DNA of 54,103 nt from JBJENW01 sp051880395 (GTDB lineage Bacteria > Bacillota > Clostridia > Lachnospirales > Lachnospiraceae), in NCBI GenBank assembly GCA_051880395.1, contig JBJENW010000220.1:1-54103 (forward strand), read 5' to 3'. The notes below the pieces were generated by a model. The model was given only the letters and a program-made list of their open reading frames with translations. It was not told where the DNA came from and searched no databases. The translations under genes and the position numbers were made by a program. Position 1 is the first letter of the stretch. Each line of letters starts with the position of its first letter. Below, piece by piece: positions 8,001-16,852 of this stretch.

Positions 8001-8261
8001 AGACGAATATGACTTTTGAGTGGAATGATATTCCGATCGAAAGATATATAAATAGATATAATAATAAATTGGATGACAGATGTTCTGAAAAATGGAAATC
8101 TTGATAAAATAACCAAAAAAGGACCTGCTGTAGGTGTGCGGCTCATGAAAGACTGGAAATAGCATGAGCAGTCGAAGCAAGAGACAGAAGGAAGCGTTTT
8201 GGTGATTTTATGATACATTTTTTCGGGGGAAAGTCTGTCTAAAATGTATGGAGGTAAACAA
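8001..8261 (+). promoter_or_regulatory. Structured 5' leader before rnj
   Basis: These 261 bases hold no convincing gene but contain two perfect stems: GCTCATG (8141-8147) with CATGAGC (8163-8169), and ATACATTTT (8213-8221) with AAAATGTAT (8241-8249). The second ends exactly where the rnj Shine-Dalgarno GGAGG (8250-8254) begins and contains an in-frame ATG at 8244. A structure that could hide or expose the ribosome site is therefore visible; whether it regulates is inference. A 13-codon frame starting at ATG 8164 is probably not a gene. Confidence 0.45.
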
Positions 8262-9935
8262 TTGAAGAAAAAAGAAGTGGAACCAACGTCAAAGTTAAAA
8301 ATTATTCCGTTAGGGGGATTAGAGCAGATTGGTATGAATATCACTGCGTTTGAGTATGAAGACAGCATTATCGTGGTGGATTGTGGATTGTCCTTTCCGG
8401 AGGATGAGATGTTAGGAATCGATTTAGTCATTCCGGATATCACTTATTTGAAAAATAATGCGGACCGTGTGAAAGGATTTTTTATCACACACGGACATGA
8501 AGATCATATCGGTGCGATTCCATATGTGTTAAAGGAGATCAACGTGCCGATTTATTCGACAAAGTTGACAAACGGTATTATTGAACACAAATTAAAAGAG
8601 CATAATATGTTGACAAAAGTGAAACGAAAGGTCGTAAAATATGGACAGCATATTAATCTTGGATGTTTCCGGGTTGAATTTATTCGCACCAATCACAGCA
8701 TTCAGGGAGCAGCAGCTCTTGCAATCTATTCACCGGCCGGAATCGTTGTGCATACTGGAGATTTTAAAGTGGATTACACACCGGTATTTGGCGACGCTAT
8801 TGATTTGCAACGCTTTGGCGAGATTGGGAAAAAAGGAGTACTGGCATTGATGTGCGACAGTACAAACGCAGAGCGACAGGGATTTACAATGTCGGAAAAG
8901 ACAGTCGGAAAAACATTTGATAATATTTTTGCGGATCATCAAAACACACGAATTATCGTGGCTACGTTTGCATCAAATGTAGATCGTGTGCAGCAGATCA
9001 TCAACACGGCGTACAAGTATAATCGAAAAGTTGTCATTGAAGGACGCAGTATGGTAAATATTATCTCCACGGCGCAGGAGCTTGGGTATATCAATATTCC
9101 GGACGGAACACTGATCGATATCGAACAGTTGAAAAATTATCCGGATGAGAAAACCGTTTTGATCACAACTGGAAGCCAGGGTGAGTCTATGGCGGCATTG
9201 TCAAGAATGGCATCCGGTGTGCACAAAAAAGTGACGATCAAGCCGAACGATACGATTATTTTAAGTTCGAATCCGATTCCTGGAAATGAAAAGGCAGTAT
9301 CGAAAATCATCAATGAACTTTCCATGAAAGGTGCAGAGGTAATTTTCCAGGATACGCACGTATCCGGACATGCCTGCCAGGAAGAAATTAAATTGATTTA
9401 TTCTCTGGTTCATCCGAAATATGCGATTCCGGTGCATGGAGAGTATCGACATTTGAAAGCACAGGCAAAAATTGCAGAAGAGTTGGGGATTCAGAAGGAT
9501 AATATTTTTATACTTACATCCGGAGATGTTCTGGAATTGGATGAAAATGCAGCGGAAGTGACAGGACATGTTCCTTGCGGAGATGTCTTTGTGGATGGTC
9601 TGGGTGTCGGCGATGTTGGAAATATCGTATTGCGTGACCGCCAGCATCTTGCGGAAGACGGAATCATCATCGTTGTACTGACATTGGAGGGATATTCCGG
9701 ACAGGTTTTGGCAGGACCGGATATCGTATCCCGTGGATTTGTCTATGTGCGTGGTTCGGAAAGCCTGATGGATGAGGCAAAGAAAAATTTAGAGGAAACC
9801 GTTGCACACTGCATGGAAAAGAACATTACAGACTGGGGTAAGATCAAATCAGAGATCAAGGATTCTCTAGGTGAGTTTGTTTGGAAAAAGACAAAGAGAA
9901 GACCGATGATCATGCCAATAATAATGGAAGTGTAG
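8262..9935 (+). CDS. rnj: Ribonuclease J
   Basis: RNase J is a metallo-beta-lactamase/beta-CASP enzyme with 5'-3' exonuclease and endonuclease activity, central to mRNA decay and rRNA maturation. The 557-aa protein shows the zinc motif HGHEDH (77-82), the beta-CASP region (STNAERQGFT, VHGEYRHL) and a C-terminal domain. I chose TTG 8262 because GGAGG lies 7 nt before it; ATG 8244 lies before that site and inside a hairpin. The start of ylbF touches its stop codon, pairing an RNase with a YlbF-family protein. Confidence 0.92.
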   Translation: MKKKEVEPTSKLKIIPLGGLEQIGMNITAFEYEDSIIVVDCGLSFPEDEMLGIDLVIPDITYLKNNADRVKGFFITHGHEDHIGAIPYVLKEINVPIYSTKLTNGIIEHKLKEHNMLTKVKRKVVKYGQHINLGCFRVEFIRTNHSIQGAAALAIYSPAGIVVHTGDFKVDYTPVFGDAIDLQRFGEIGKKGVLALMCDSTNAERQGFTMSEKTVGKTFDNIFADHQNTRIIVATFASNVDRVQQIINTAYKYNRKVVIEGRSMVNIISTAQELGYINIPDGTLIDIEQLKNYPDEKTVLITTGSQGESMAALSRMASGVHKKVTIKPNDTIILSSNPIPGNEKAVSKIINELSMKGAEVIFQDTHVSGHACQEEIKLIYSLVHPKYAIPVHGEYRHLKAQAKIAEELGIQKDNIFILTSGDVLELDENAAEVTGHVPCGDVFVDGLGVGDVGNIVLRDRQHLAEDGIIIVVLTLEGYSGQVLAGPDIVSRGFVYVRGSESLMDEAKKNLEETVAHCMEKNITDWGKIKSEIKDSLGEFVWKKTKRRPMIMPIIMEV

Positions 9936-10283
9936 ATGATTATGGAAGAGATCAATGCAAAATTAGAAGAATTATTGCAAGTAATAAAATCGAGTCCGGA
10001 ATATCGTGCGTATCGTGAAGCGTATGAAAAGATACATGCTTATCCGGAAATAGAACGCGAAGTCAATGAATTTCGAAAAAGAAATTTTGAGATTCAACAG
10101 CAGCCGACAGAACAGATTTATGATTCCATGTTGCAGCTTCAGGAGGAATATGCACCGTTGCGCAGAAACTCTATCGTAGAAGAATATCTGAATGCAGAAC
10201 TTACAATCTGTCGCATGGTACAGGATATCAACTGGAAAATTATTCGAGCAATTGAGTTTGAATTGGGATTTGAGGAAAAATAA
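9936..10283 (+). CDS. YlbF/YmcA family protein
   Basis: This 115-aa helical protein carries the YlbF (Com_YlbF) pattern (LLQVIKSSPEYRAYREAYEKI...YPEIEREVNEFR). In B. subtilis YlbF, YmcA and YaaT form a complex with iron-sulfur clusters that directs RNase Y cleavage. Here the gene lies directly behind rnj, so a role with an RNase is plausible but unproven. Two ATGs compete, 9936 and 9942, six bases apart; GGAAG suits the first better. Confidence 0.8.
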   Translation: MIMEEINAKLEELLQVIKSSPEYRAYREAYEKIHAYPEIEREVNEFRKRNFEIQQQPTEQIYDSMLQLQEEYAPLRRNSIVEEYLNAELTICRMVQDINWKIIRAIEFELGFEEK

Positions 10284-10694
10284 ATGAAAAAAAAGCGTAT
10301 GCGTGCAAGCAGAATTGTCCTACAGATTGTCAGCATCAGCTTTTCTATGTTAATGCTTTTGCTGGCAGCGGTAGGGGTATATGAAGTGGGAAAAAATTCA
10401 TATCAGTTCGGATATCGTGTCTTTACAGAAGAAGCGGTGGATGATGCGCCGGGAACGGATGTGCTGGTTCGGGTGAAAAAGGATATGTCCGATTACGAAT
10501 TGGCACAGATCATGGAACGAAAACATCTGGTGAAAAGCGCGAATCTTTTCTTCGTACAGTTAAAATTATCTTCGAAGATAAAGAAGGTTGAGGCAGGCAC
10601 GTATACGCTAAATACGTCAATGGATGTAGAAAAAATGATGGATATATTTGCAAAAGTGGATGAGAAAGAGAAAACATCAAAAGCAGAGAAATAG
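10284..10694 (+). CDS. MltG-like membrane protein lacking the catalytic domain
   Basis: This protein of 136 aa has a basic N-terminus, one membrane segment (about residues 12-36, IVLQIVSISFSMLMLLLAAV) and an extracellular LysM-like segment (VRVKKDMSDYELAQIMERKHLVKS..., ending KKVEAGTYTLNTSMDVEKMM). That matches the N-terminal half of MltG/YceG, the endolytic murein transglycosylase. The catalytic domain with its essential Glu, normally another 200 residues, is absent. The ending is Lys/Glu-rich and the stop is clean, with no sign of a frameshift remnant downstream. It may be a binding-only relative. Confidence 0.7.
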   Translation: MKKKRMRASRIVLQIVSISFSMLMLLLAAVGVYEVGKNSYQFGYRVFTEEAVDDAPGTDVLVRVKKDMSDYELAQIMERKHLVKSANLFFVQLKLSSKIKKVEAGTYTLNTSMDVEKMMDIFAKVDEKEKTSKAEK

Positions 10695-10703
10695 GAGTAA
10701 AAA

Positions 10704-11345
10704 GTGGTAGTAGAGGAAAGAATGGTTGCGTATATCAATTCACTTGATCGGGGTAATGCGGACTTATTAAATCAAATAGAAAAAGAGGCACATGCGAATG
10801 ATGTGCCGATCATTCGGAGAGAAATGCAGAGCTTTTTAAAAATGCTGCTGGCCATCAAAAAGCCGGCGGCTGTCCTTGAGGTGGGTACAGCTGTGGGTTT
10901 CTCTTCTCTTTTTATGGAAACATATAATCCTGTGGCCTGTCATATTACGACAATCGAGAATTATGAAAAGCGGATTCCGATTGCCCGTGCAAATTTTAAA
11001 AGAGCGGGGAAAGAAGACGCCATCACCCTGTTAGAGGGAGACGCGGCAGAAATTTTACCGACACTGACAGAAAGCTACGATTTCATTTTTATGGATGCTG
11101 CTAAGGGTCAGTATATCCACTTTTTGCCACAGGTACTTCGGTTGTTAAAAACGGATGGAATTCTGTTGACGGATAATGTGCTGCAGGATGGGGATATTTT
11201 AGAATCACGCTTTGCAGTGACGCGTAGGAATCGTACGATTCACAAACGAATGCGCGAGTACTTGTATGCATTGACACATGAGGATACATTGGTGACATCC
11301 GTTCTTCCGGTTGGAGACGGTGTGGCTGTCAGTGTAAAAAAATAG
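10704..11345 (+). CDS. SAM-dependent O-methyltransferase (YrrM-like)
   Basis: This protein of 213 aa is of the class I O-methyltransferase_3 family. The SAM-binding motif is LEVGTAVGFSSL and the metal/acid motif is FIFMDAAKGQY. In Bacillus the YrrM homologue lies before the U32 peptidases YrrN/YrrO, and E. coli and Bacillus relatives methylate hydroxyuridine at tRNA position 34 (TrmR: ho5U to mo5U). The same order with a U32 gene here supports that role. GTG 10704 follows AGGAG. Confidence 0.85.
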   Translation: MVVEERMVAYINSLDRGNADLLNQIEKEAHANDVPIIRREMQSFLKMLLAIKKPAAVLEVGTAVGFSSLFMETYNPVACHITTIENYEKRIPIARANFKRAGKEDAITLLEGDAAEILPTLTESYDFIFMDAAKGQYIHFLPQVLRLLKTDGILLTDNVLQDGDILESRFAVTRRNRTIHKRMREYLYALTHEDTLVTSVLPVGDGVAVSVKK

Positions 11346-11375
11346 AACACACAGAAATCGGAAAGGAAGCGAAAC

Positions 11376-12608
11376 ATGAAAAAACCAGAATTATTAGTAC
11401 CTGCCAGCAGTTTAGAGGTGCTGAAGGTTGCGGTTATGTATGGAGCAGATGCGGTCTATATTGGCGGGGAAGCATTTGGACTGCGTGCAAAAGCGAAAAA
11501 CTTTTCTAAGGAAGATATGGCAGAGGGAATCGCGTTTGCGCACGCGCATAATGTAAAAGTATATGTGACAGCAAATATTCTTGCGCATAATGGGGATTTA
11601 GAAGGTGTGCGCAAATATTTTGAAGAATTAAAGGAAATCAAGCCAGATGCGCTGATCATTTCGGATCCAGCCATTTTTACGATTGCAGGAGAGGTTTGCC
11701 CGGAAATTGACCGACATGTCAGCACACAGGCAAACAACACGAATTATGGTACATTTTTGTTTTGGCACAAGTTAGGAGCCAAGCGCGTTGTGACAGCCAG
11801 AGAACTTTCGTTAAGAGAAATCCAGGAAATTCGGGCACATATCCCGGATGATCTTGAAATCGAGACGTTTATTCATGGAGCAATGTGCATTTCTTATTCC
11901 GGACGCTGCCTTTTGAGCAGCTTTCTTGCGGGAAGGGATGCAAACCGCGGGGCCTGTTCTCATCCGTGTCGTTGGAAGTATTCGATTGTGGAAGAAACCA
12001 GACCGGGCGAGTATATGCCGGTGTATGAAAATGAGCGCGGCACGTATATTTTTAACTCAAAAGACCTCTGTATGATCGAACATATTCCGGAATTAATAGA
12101 ATCGGGTATTGACAGTTTCAAAATAGAGGGTAGAATGAAGACAGCACTATATGTTGCTACGGTAGCCAGAACCTACCGAAAAGCAATCGACGATTATTTA
12201 GAATCGCCAGAATTGTATCAGAAAAATCTGCCGTGGTACAAAGAGCAGATTTCGAATTGTACCTATCGTCAGTTCACAACCGGATTTTTCTTCGGAAAAC
12301 CGGATCAAAATACACAGATTTATGATAATAACACTTACATCCGGGAGTATACGTATCTTGGGATTGTAGGAAAACCGAATGCAGAAGGATTGTATTGCAT
12401 TGAGCAGCGCAATAAGTTTTCTGTTGGAGAAGAAATCGAAGTAATGAAGCCAGACGGAGAGAATCTGCAGGTAGTTGTGAAACGGATCGTGGATGAACAG
12501 GGAAATGATATGGAATCTGCGCCACATCCGAAACAGGTGTTGTTCCTGGATTTAGGACAGCCATTGGAGGAATTTGACATTTTAAGAAGAAAAGAAAAGG
12601 AGGAGTAA
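11376..12608 (+). CDS. U32 family peptidase, probable tRNA/rRNA hydroxylation protein
   Basis: This 410-aa protein begins ELLVPASSLEVLKVAVMYGADAVYIGG and carries the U32 signature ETFIHGAMCISYSGRC plus cysteines in RGACSHPCRW. Family members RlhA and TrhP hydroxylate RNA cytidine or uridine using prephenate; proteolysis is historical and doubtful. Position after a YrrM-like methyltransferase fits TrhP (YrrO), which would make ho5U34 as the methyltransferase's substrate. The C-terminal domain of about 80 residues is beta-rich. Confidence 0.87.
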   Translation: MKKPELLVPASSLEVLKVAVMYGADAVYIGGEAFGLRAKAKNFSKEDMAEGIAFAHAHNVKVYVTANILAHNGDLEGVRKYFEELKEIKPDALIISDPAIFTIAGEVCPEIDRHVSTQANNTNYGTFLFWHKLGAKRVVTARELSLREIQEIRAHIPDDLEIETFIHGAMCISYSGRCLLSSFLAGRDANRGACSHPCRWKYSIVEETRPGEYMPVYENERGTYIFNSKDLCMIEHIPELIESGIDSFKIEGRMKTALYVATVARTYRKAIDDYLESPELYQKNLPWYKEQISNCTYRQFTTGFFFGKPDQNTQIYDNNTYIREYTYLGIVGKPNAEGLYCIEQRNKFSVGEEIEVMKPDGENLQVVVKRIVDEQGNDMESAPHPKQVLFLDLGQPLEEFDILRRKEKEE

Positions 12609-12611
12609 CGT

Positions 12612-13670
12612 ATGAAGAACGAAAAATATGTAGCATATGTCGGAACTTATACACATCAGAACAGCGTAGGAATTCATATTTTCGATTTGGATGTTGCAGG
12701 GGGATTTATGACGGAGCGAAAAGTAGTACCGATCAATAATCCGTCAGATCTGGTTATTTCCACAAGTGGAAAGTATTTGTATTCGATTGCCGATGAAGGT
12801 GTAGAGGCATTTCGAATCAAAGAAGACGGTGATCTGGAACCAATCAACAAAGAGTGGAACGGTGGTATGCGCGGCTGTGACGTATCAGTGGATTCAAAAG
12901 ACCGGTATCTGTTCGTTGGCGGTTATCATGACGGACGTGTCAGCATGATGCATCTAAATGAAGATGGCAGTATCGGTACTGTGGCAGACGGTATCTTTCA
13001 TAAGGGACTTGGTGTCGGTGTGGCAGACCGTGCGATGAATCCGCATGTAACCTGTATAAAATTGACGCCGGATGAAAAATATTTGTGTGCGGTAGACTGT
13101 GGACTGGATCAGGTAAAAATTTACCGTGTTGATTTTGAACGTGGAAAATTAAAACTGGCAGATATTCTGCGCTGTGATCTGGATTCCGCACCGCGTACGA
13201 TTCGGTTTAGCGAGGACGGACGTTTCGCTTATGTACTGTGTGAAATTAAAAACAGTGTAGAGGTTTATGAATATCAGACAGGTGAGATCGCACCGGAGTT
13301 TAAACGGATTCAGTCTGTTTCTACACTTGGACCAAAAGAAAAAACACAGGATAGCGCAGCGTGTGCAATGGAGTTTTCGCCGGATGGAAATTATTTATTC
13401 TGCAGCAATACCGGTATCAATACAACGATGATTTATAAAGTAAATCAAAAAGACGGTACACTGAGCAGTTATTGTCATGCACCGATCAGCGGTGAATATC
13501 CAAAGGCATTGGCGGTTTATCCAGATGGAAAACATTTCATGACATTGAATCATGAGACGAATCAGATCTGCACATTTGTGATCAATACAGAAGGCGAGTA
13601 TTTCCTCATTCACGGCAAACCGTTGAAGATTGAAACACCAAATAGTATTCAAATTCATAAATTAGGGTAA
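12612..13670 (+). CDS. Lactonase-family beta-propeller protein
   Basis: This 352-aa protein has repeated propeller blades (VAYVGTYTHQNSVGIHIF, ISTSGKYLYSIADEG, DRYLFVGGYHDGRV, FSEDGRFAYVLCE, FSPDGNYLFCSN). It is of the 6-phosphogluconolactonase-like (YbhE/YkgB) family, which opens sugar lactones. There is no signal peptide, so it is cytoplasmic. It starts 3 nt after the U32 stop behind AAGGAGGAG and is the last gene of that transcript. The lactone substrate cannot be told from sequence. Confidence 0.82.
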   Translation: MKNEKYVAYVGTYTHQNSVGIHIFDLDVAGGFMTERKVVPINNPSDLVISTSGKYLYSIADEGVEAFRIKEDGDLEPINKEWNGGMRGCDVSVDSKDRYLFVGGYHDGRVSMMHLNEDGSIGTVADGIFHKGLGVGVADRAMNPHVTCIKLTPDEKYLCAVDCGLDQVKIYRVDFERGKLKLADILRCDLDSAPRTIRFSEDGRFAYVLCEIKNSVEVYEYQTGEIAPEFKRIQSVSTLGPKEKTQDSAACAMEFSPDGNYLFCSNTGINTTMIYKVNQKDGTLSSYCHAPISGEYPKALAVYPDGKHFMTLNHETNQICTFVINTEGEYFLIHGKPLKIETPNSIQIHKLG

Positions 13671-13716
13671 AAAGCAGCTGCATAGAAACGGAAACGTTTT
13701 TATGCAGCTGTTTTTT
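13671..13716. terminator. Bidirectional terminator between the propeller gene and aroC
   Basis: CAGCTGCATA (13676-13685) pairs with TATGCAGCTG (13701-13710), and the inner AAACG/CGTTT extends the stem. T6 lies on the right and A4-A5 on the left, so it works for both convergent genes. Confidence 0.85.
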
Positions 13717-14815
13717 AAAGATATAATTTTTCGATGGAATCTAATTTTGCGCTCATATTTGCAAACAGTAAATCTACGATCGTTAAAGCAGCCATGGCTT
13801 CGACTACGACGACCGCACGTGGTACGATGATCGGATCGTGACGTCCTTTGATTGAAATTTCTATGTTCTCGCCGGATTTATTGACGGTCTGCTGGGTGGC
13901 ACTGATGGAAGGTGTCGGTTTGAATGCCGCACGCAAAAAGATCGGGCTTCCGTCACTCATGCCGCCAAGCGTACCGCCGGAATGGTTGGTACGTTTTTTA
14001 ATGGCGCCGGTTTCATCGTAATAAAAGCTGTCATTATTCGTAAGACCGGTTGCCTGTGCTACGTCAAATCCGTCTCCGATTTCAAATCCTTTTACTGCGC
14101 CGATGGAAAAAATAGCTTTTGCAAGGTTGGCGTCTAATTTATCAAAAACAGGTTCGCCGATGCCGGCCGGAACACCTGTGATCACACACTCCACGCAGCC
14201 GCCGGAAGAGTTTCCGTTTTGCATACAGGAATTTAAGTAGGCAGCCGCTTCTTCGGCCGCAGCTTTATCCGGCATATTTAACGTATTCTTTGTAATCTCT
14301 GAAACATCAAAGCGATCCGGATTGACACGGACCGGTCCGATGGAACTGGTATAGGTCAGAAATGAGATGCCAAGATGTGTTAATAATTTTTCAGCAATGG
14401 CACCGGCAGCTACACGGCCGATCGTCTCGCGGGCAGAGGAACGTCCGCCTCCGCGATAATCGCGAAATCCGTATTTTGCATCAAACGGATAATCTGCGTG
14501 ACCTGGACGATAGTAGGATGCAATGTCGCTGTAGTCCTTTGAACGCTGATTTTTATTGTAGACGATCATGGAAATCGGGGTTCCGGTCGTTTTTCCTTCA
14601 AAGACGCCGGATAGGATTTCTACCGTATCGTCTTCTTTTCGCGGGGTGCTGTATATGGATTGCCCCGGTTTTCTGCGGTTTAAAAAAATCTGAATATCTG
14701 CTTCTTCTAACGCAAGACCGGCCGGAACACCGTCAACAACGACACCGATGCCGGTTCCATGGGATTCTCCCCATGTGGTAATGCGAAAATATGTTCCAAA
14801 TGATGAACCTGCCAT
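13715..14815 (-). CDS. aroC: Chorismate synthase
   Basis: AroC makes chorismate from EPSP, the last step of the shikimate pathway, using reduced flavin. The 366-aa protein starts MAGSSFGTYFRITTWGESHG and contains RGGGRSSARETIGRVAAG and HSGGTLGGMSDGSPI, all family signatures. ATG 14815 is chosen because AAGGAGG lies just before it; the frame continues 9 codons further. It stands alone on the minus strand; no other aro gene is in the window. Confidence 0.95.
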   Translation of the reverse strand: MAGSSFGTYFRITTWGESHGTGIGVVVDGVPAGLALEEADIQIFLNRRKPGQSIYSTPRKEDDTVEILSGVFEGKTTGTPISMIVYNKNQRSKDYSDIASYYRPGHADYPFDAKYGFRDYRGGGRSSARETIGRVAAGAIAEKLLTHLGISFLTYTSSIGPVRVNPDRFDVSEITKNTLNMPDKAAAEEAAAYLNSCMQNGNSSGGCVECVITGVPAGIGEPVFDKLDANLAKAIFSIGAVKGFEIGDGFDVAQATGLTNNDSFYYDETGAIKKRTNHSGGTLGGMSDGSPIFLRAAFKPTPSISATQQTVNKSGENIEISIKGRHDPIIVPRAVVVVEAMAALTIVDLLFANMSAKLDSIEKLYL

Positions 14816-14900
14816 AGTTGTAATCCTCCTTATTTCTATCAATCAGACTTTTTCTATTATACAAAAGAACGGGGGGCAAAGCAACGATATTTTTTTTAAC

Positions 14901-14929
14901 TTTACAAGAAAAGTTTCGGACGGTATAAT
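14901..14929 (+). promoter_or_regulatory. Predicted sigma-A promoter of tgt-yajC
   Basis: TTTACA (14901-14906), a 17-nt spacer and a consensus TATAAT (14924-14929) lie about 47 nt before the tgt start. The sequence from the -10 onward (TATAATGGGAAAGAA) is identical to that of the glyS promoter. Confidence 0.75.
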
Positions 14930-14975
14930 GGGAAAGAATGAGTAAATAGTAAAATAGTTTGAAAGAGGAAAAAAG

Positions 14976-16127
14976 ATGTATAAACTTTTGAAAACAGAAG
15001 GACGTGCAAAACGAGCCGAATTTCATACGGTGCATGGTGTGATTCAGACACCTGTGTTTATGAATGTTGGAACGATCGCTGCGATAAAGGGAGCTGTTTC
15101 TACAGAAGACCTAAAGCAGATCAAGACACAGGTGCAGTTGTCAAACACGTATCATTTACATGTGCGCCCAGGGGACGATGTGGTGTATAAGTTGGGTGGA
15201 CTCCATAAATTTATGAATTGGGATAAACCGATTTTAACCGATTCTGGCGGTTTTCAGGTGTTTTCTCTTGCAAAACTCCGTCAGATCAAAGAAGAAGGTG
15301 TGTACTTTAATTCGCATATTGACGGGCATAAAATTTTTATGGGACCGGAAGAAAGCATGCAGATTCAGTCGCATTTGGCTTCGACGATCGCGATGGCATT
15401 TGATGAATGTCCAAGCAGTGTGGCAGACCGCAGTTATGTAGAAAATTCTGTAAACAGAACTACACGCTGGTTAGAACGTTGTAAAAAAGAAATGCAGAGG
15501 TTAAACAGTCTTCCGGAGACGATCAATCAAAATCAGTTGTTGTTCGGAATCAATCAGGGAGCCGTATTTGATGATATTCGTATTGAACATGCAAAACGCA
15601 TTCGTGAACTGGGACTGGACGGTTATGCGATCGGAGGTCTTGCGGTCGGGGAATCGCATGAAGAAATGTATCACATTCTGGATGTGACTGTGCCGTATCT
15701 GCCACAGGACAAGCCGACATACCTGATGGGCGTGGGAACTCCGGCAAATATTTTAGAGGGCGTGGAGCGTGGTGTAGACTTTTTTGACTGTGTCTATCCG
15801 TCCAGAAATGGGCGACATGGTCATGTTTACACAAACCAAGGGAAATTGAATCTGTTTAACAAACAGTACGAGTTAGATGACCGTCCGATCGAGGAAGGAT
15901 GTCAATGTCCGGCCTGTCAGCATTACAGTCGGGCATATATCCGTCATTTACTAAAGGCAAAGGAGATGCTTGGTATGCGCCTTTGTGTACTGCATAATTT
16001 ATATTTTTATAATACGATGATGGAAGAAATACGGGAAGCGCTGGATGAGGGAAGATTTGCCTCTTATAAGGAGGAAAAACTGTACGGAATGCGCCAGATG
16101 GAAAAAGAGAAAATAAAAAAAATGTAA
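14976..16127 (+). CDS. tgt: tRNA-guanine transglycosylase
   Basis: Tgt exchanges G34 of GUN-anticodon tRNAs for preQ1 on the way to queuosine. The 383-aa TIM barrel has DSGGFQVFSL (first catalytic Asp), the nucleophile stretch DFFDCVYPSRNGRHG near residue 268, and the zinc site CQCPAC...H near the C-terminus. No queA or other queuosine gene is beside it. A 98-nt gap separates it from yajC, which normally follows tgt and precedes secDF. Confidence 0.95.
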   Translation: MYKLLKTEGRAKRAEFHTVHGVIQTPVFMNVGTIAAIKGAVSTEDLKQIKTQVQLSNTYHLHVRPGDDVVYKLGGLHKFMNWDKPILTDSGGFQVFSLAKLRQIKEEGVYFNSHIDGHKIFMGPEESMQIQSHLASTIAMAFDECPSSVADRSYVENSVNRTTRWLERCKKEMQRLNSLPETINQNQLLFGINQGAVFDDIRIEHAKRIRELGLDGYAIGGLAVGESHEEMYHILDVTVPYLPQDKPTYLMGVGTPANILEGVERGVDFFDCVYPSRNGRHGHVYTNQGKLNLFNKQYELDDRPIEEGCQCPACQHYSRAYIRHLLKAKEMLGMRLCVLHNLYFYNTMMEEIREALDEGRFASYKEEKLYGMRQMEKEKIKKM

Positions 16128-16225
16128 ATTTGAGAAAAGGGCTTGATGAACAGGAAAGTTTTGTGTAGAATAGACAGGTGATTGAAAAACGGTGAGGCCG
16201 TTTGAAAGATTTAGGAGGAAAAAAG

Positions 16226-16576
16226 ATGACAACAATTCTTGCATCCCAACAGGCATCCGGTGGCAGCAGCATGCTCATGATGATTTTATCCCTCGTGCTG
16301 ATGTTTGCCTTGATGTATTTTATTATGATTCGTCCACAGCAGAAAGAGCAGAGAAAAAAGGAAACTATGCTTTCTGAACTGGCAGTAGGAGATACGATTC
16401 TTACAACCAGCGGATTTTATGGGACGATCATTGACATTGAAGATGACACGATCATCGTAGAATTCGGTAATAATAAAAACTGTCGAATTCCTATGCAGAA
16501 AGCAGCCGTTGCTATGTCTGAAAAACCAGAAGACGCAGTGAAAAAGAAAGAGCCTGCTAAAAAAGGAGAAAAGTAG
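16226..16576 (+). CDS. yajC: Preprotein translocase subunit YajC
   Basis: YajC is a small membrane protein bound to SecDF. The 116-aa sequence has one membrane segment (MLMMILSLVLMFALMYFIMI) followed by RPQQKEQRKK and a soluble domain (VGDTILTTSGFYGTI). ATG 16226 follows AGGAGG; the frame opens 8 codons earlier. secD and secF, its usual downstream partners, are absent here; a strong terminator follows instead. Confidence 0.92.
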   Translation: MTTILASQQASGGSSMLMMILSLVLMFALMYFIMIRPQQKEQRKKETMLSELAVGDTILTTSGFYGTIIDIEDDTIIVEFGNNKNCRIPMQKAAVAMSEKPEDAVKKKEPAKKGEK

Positions 16577-16588
16577 AGACTGTGATGG

Positions 16589-16636
16589 AAAAGGAAACGC
16601 TCCGTAAAATTATTTACAAGGAGGGTTTCCTTTTTT
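16589..16636 (+). terminator. Rho-independent terminator after yajC
   Basis: AAAAGGAAAC (16589-16598) pairs with GTTTCCTTTT (16625-16634). The inner pairs CTCC/GGAG and TAAA/TTTA extend the stem, and T6 follows. Confidence 0.85.
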
Positions 16637-16718
16637 AAAAAATAAAATATATTTATAAAAATGATAGAATCTATAAACACAGGTTATTTTCGCTATGAAA
16701 AAGAAAAATAGGATTTTC

Positions 16719-16770
16719 GGTTGAAATATGCATATTTAAGGTTGAAATATGCACATTGATGTTATATGAT
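16719..16770 (+). promoter_or_regulatory. Predicted leuB promoter overlapped by a direct repeat (likely operator)
   Basis: GGTTGAAATATGCA occurs twice, at 16719-16732 and 16740-16753. The starts are 21 bp apart, two helical turns, so both copies face the same side of DNA. TTGAAA inside the second copy (16742-16747), a 17-nt spacer and TATGAT (16765-16770) form a promoter. A regulator bound to the repeats would contact the -35 region. The regulator is not encoded beside it. The leader of about 76 nt is too short for a T-box. Confidence 0.6.
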
Positions 16771-16852
16771 ATTGTATAACGGTTGTTTTTCTAAGGTTTT
16801 ATAACCCTATGAAAAATATAGGAAAAGAGAAAGATTAGAAAGGTGATGAAAC

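Noticed and set aside
8164..8205. 13-codon frame (MSSRSKRQKEAFW) before rnj
   Set aside because: No Shine-Dalgarno, lies partly inside a hairpin arm, and is too short to judge.
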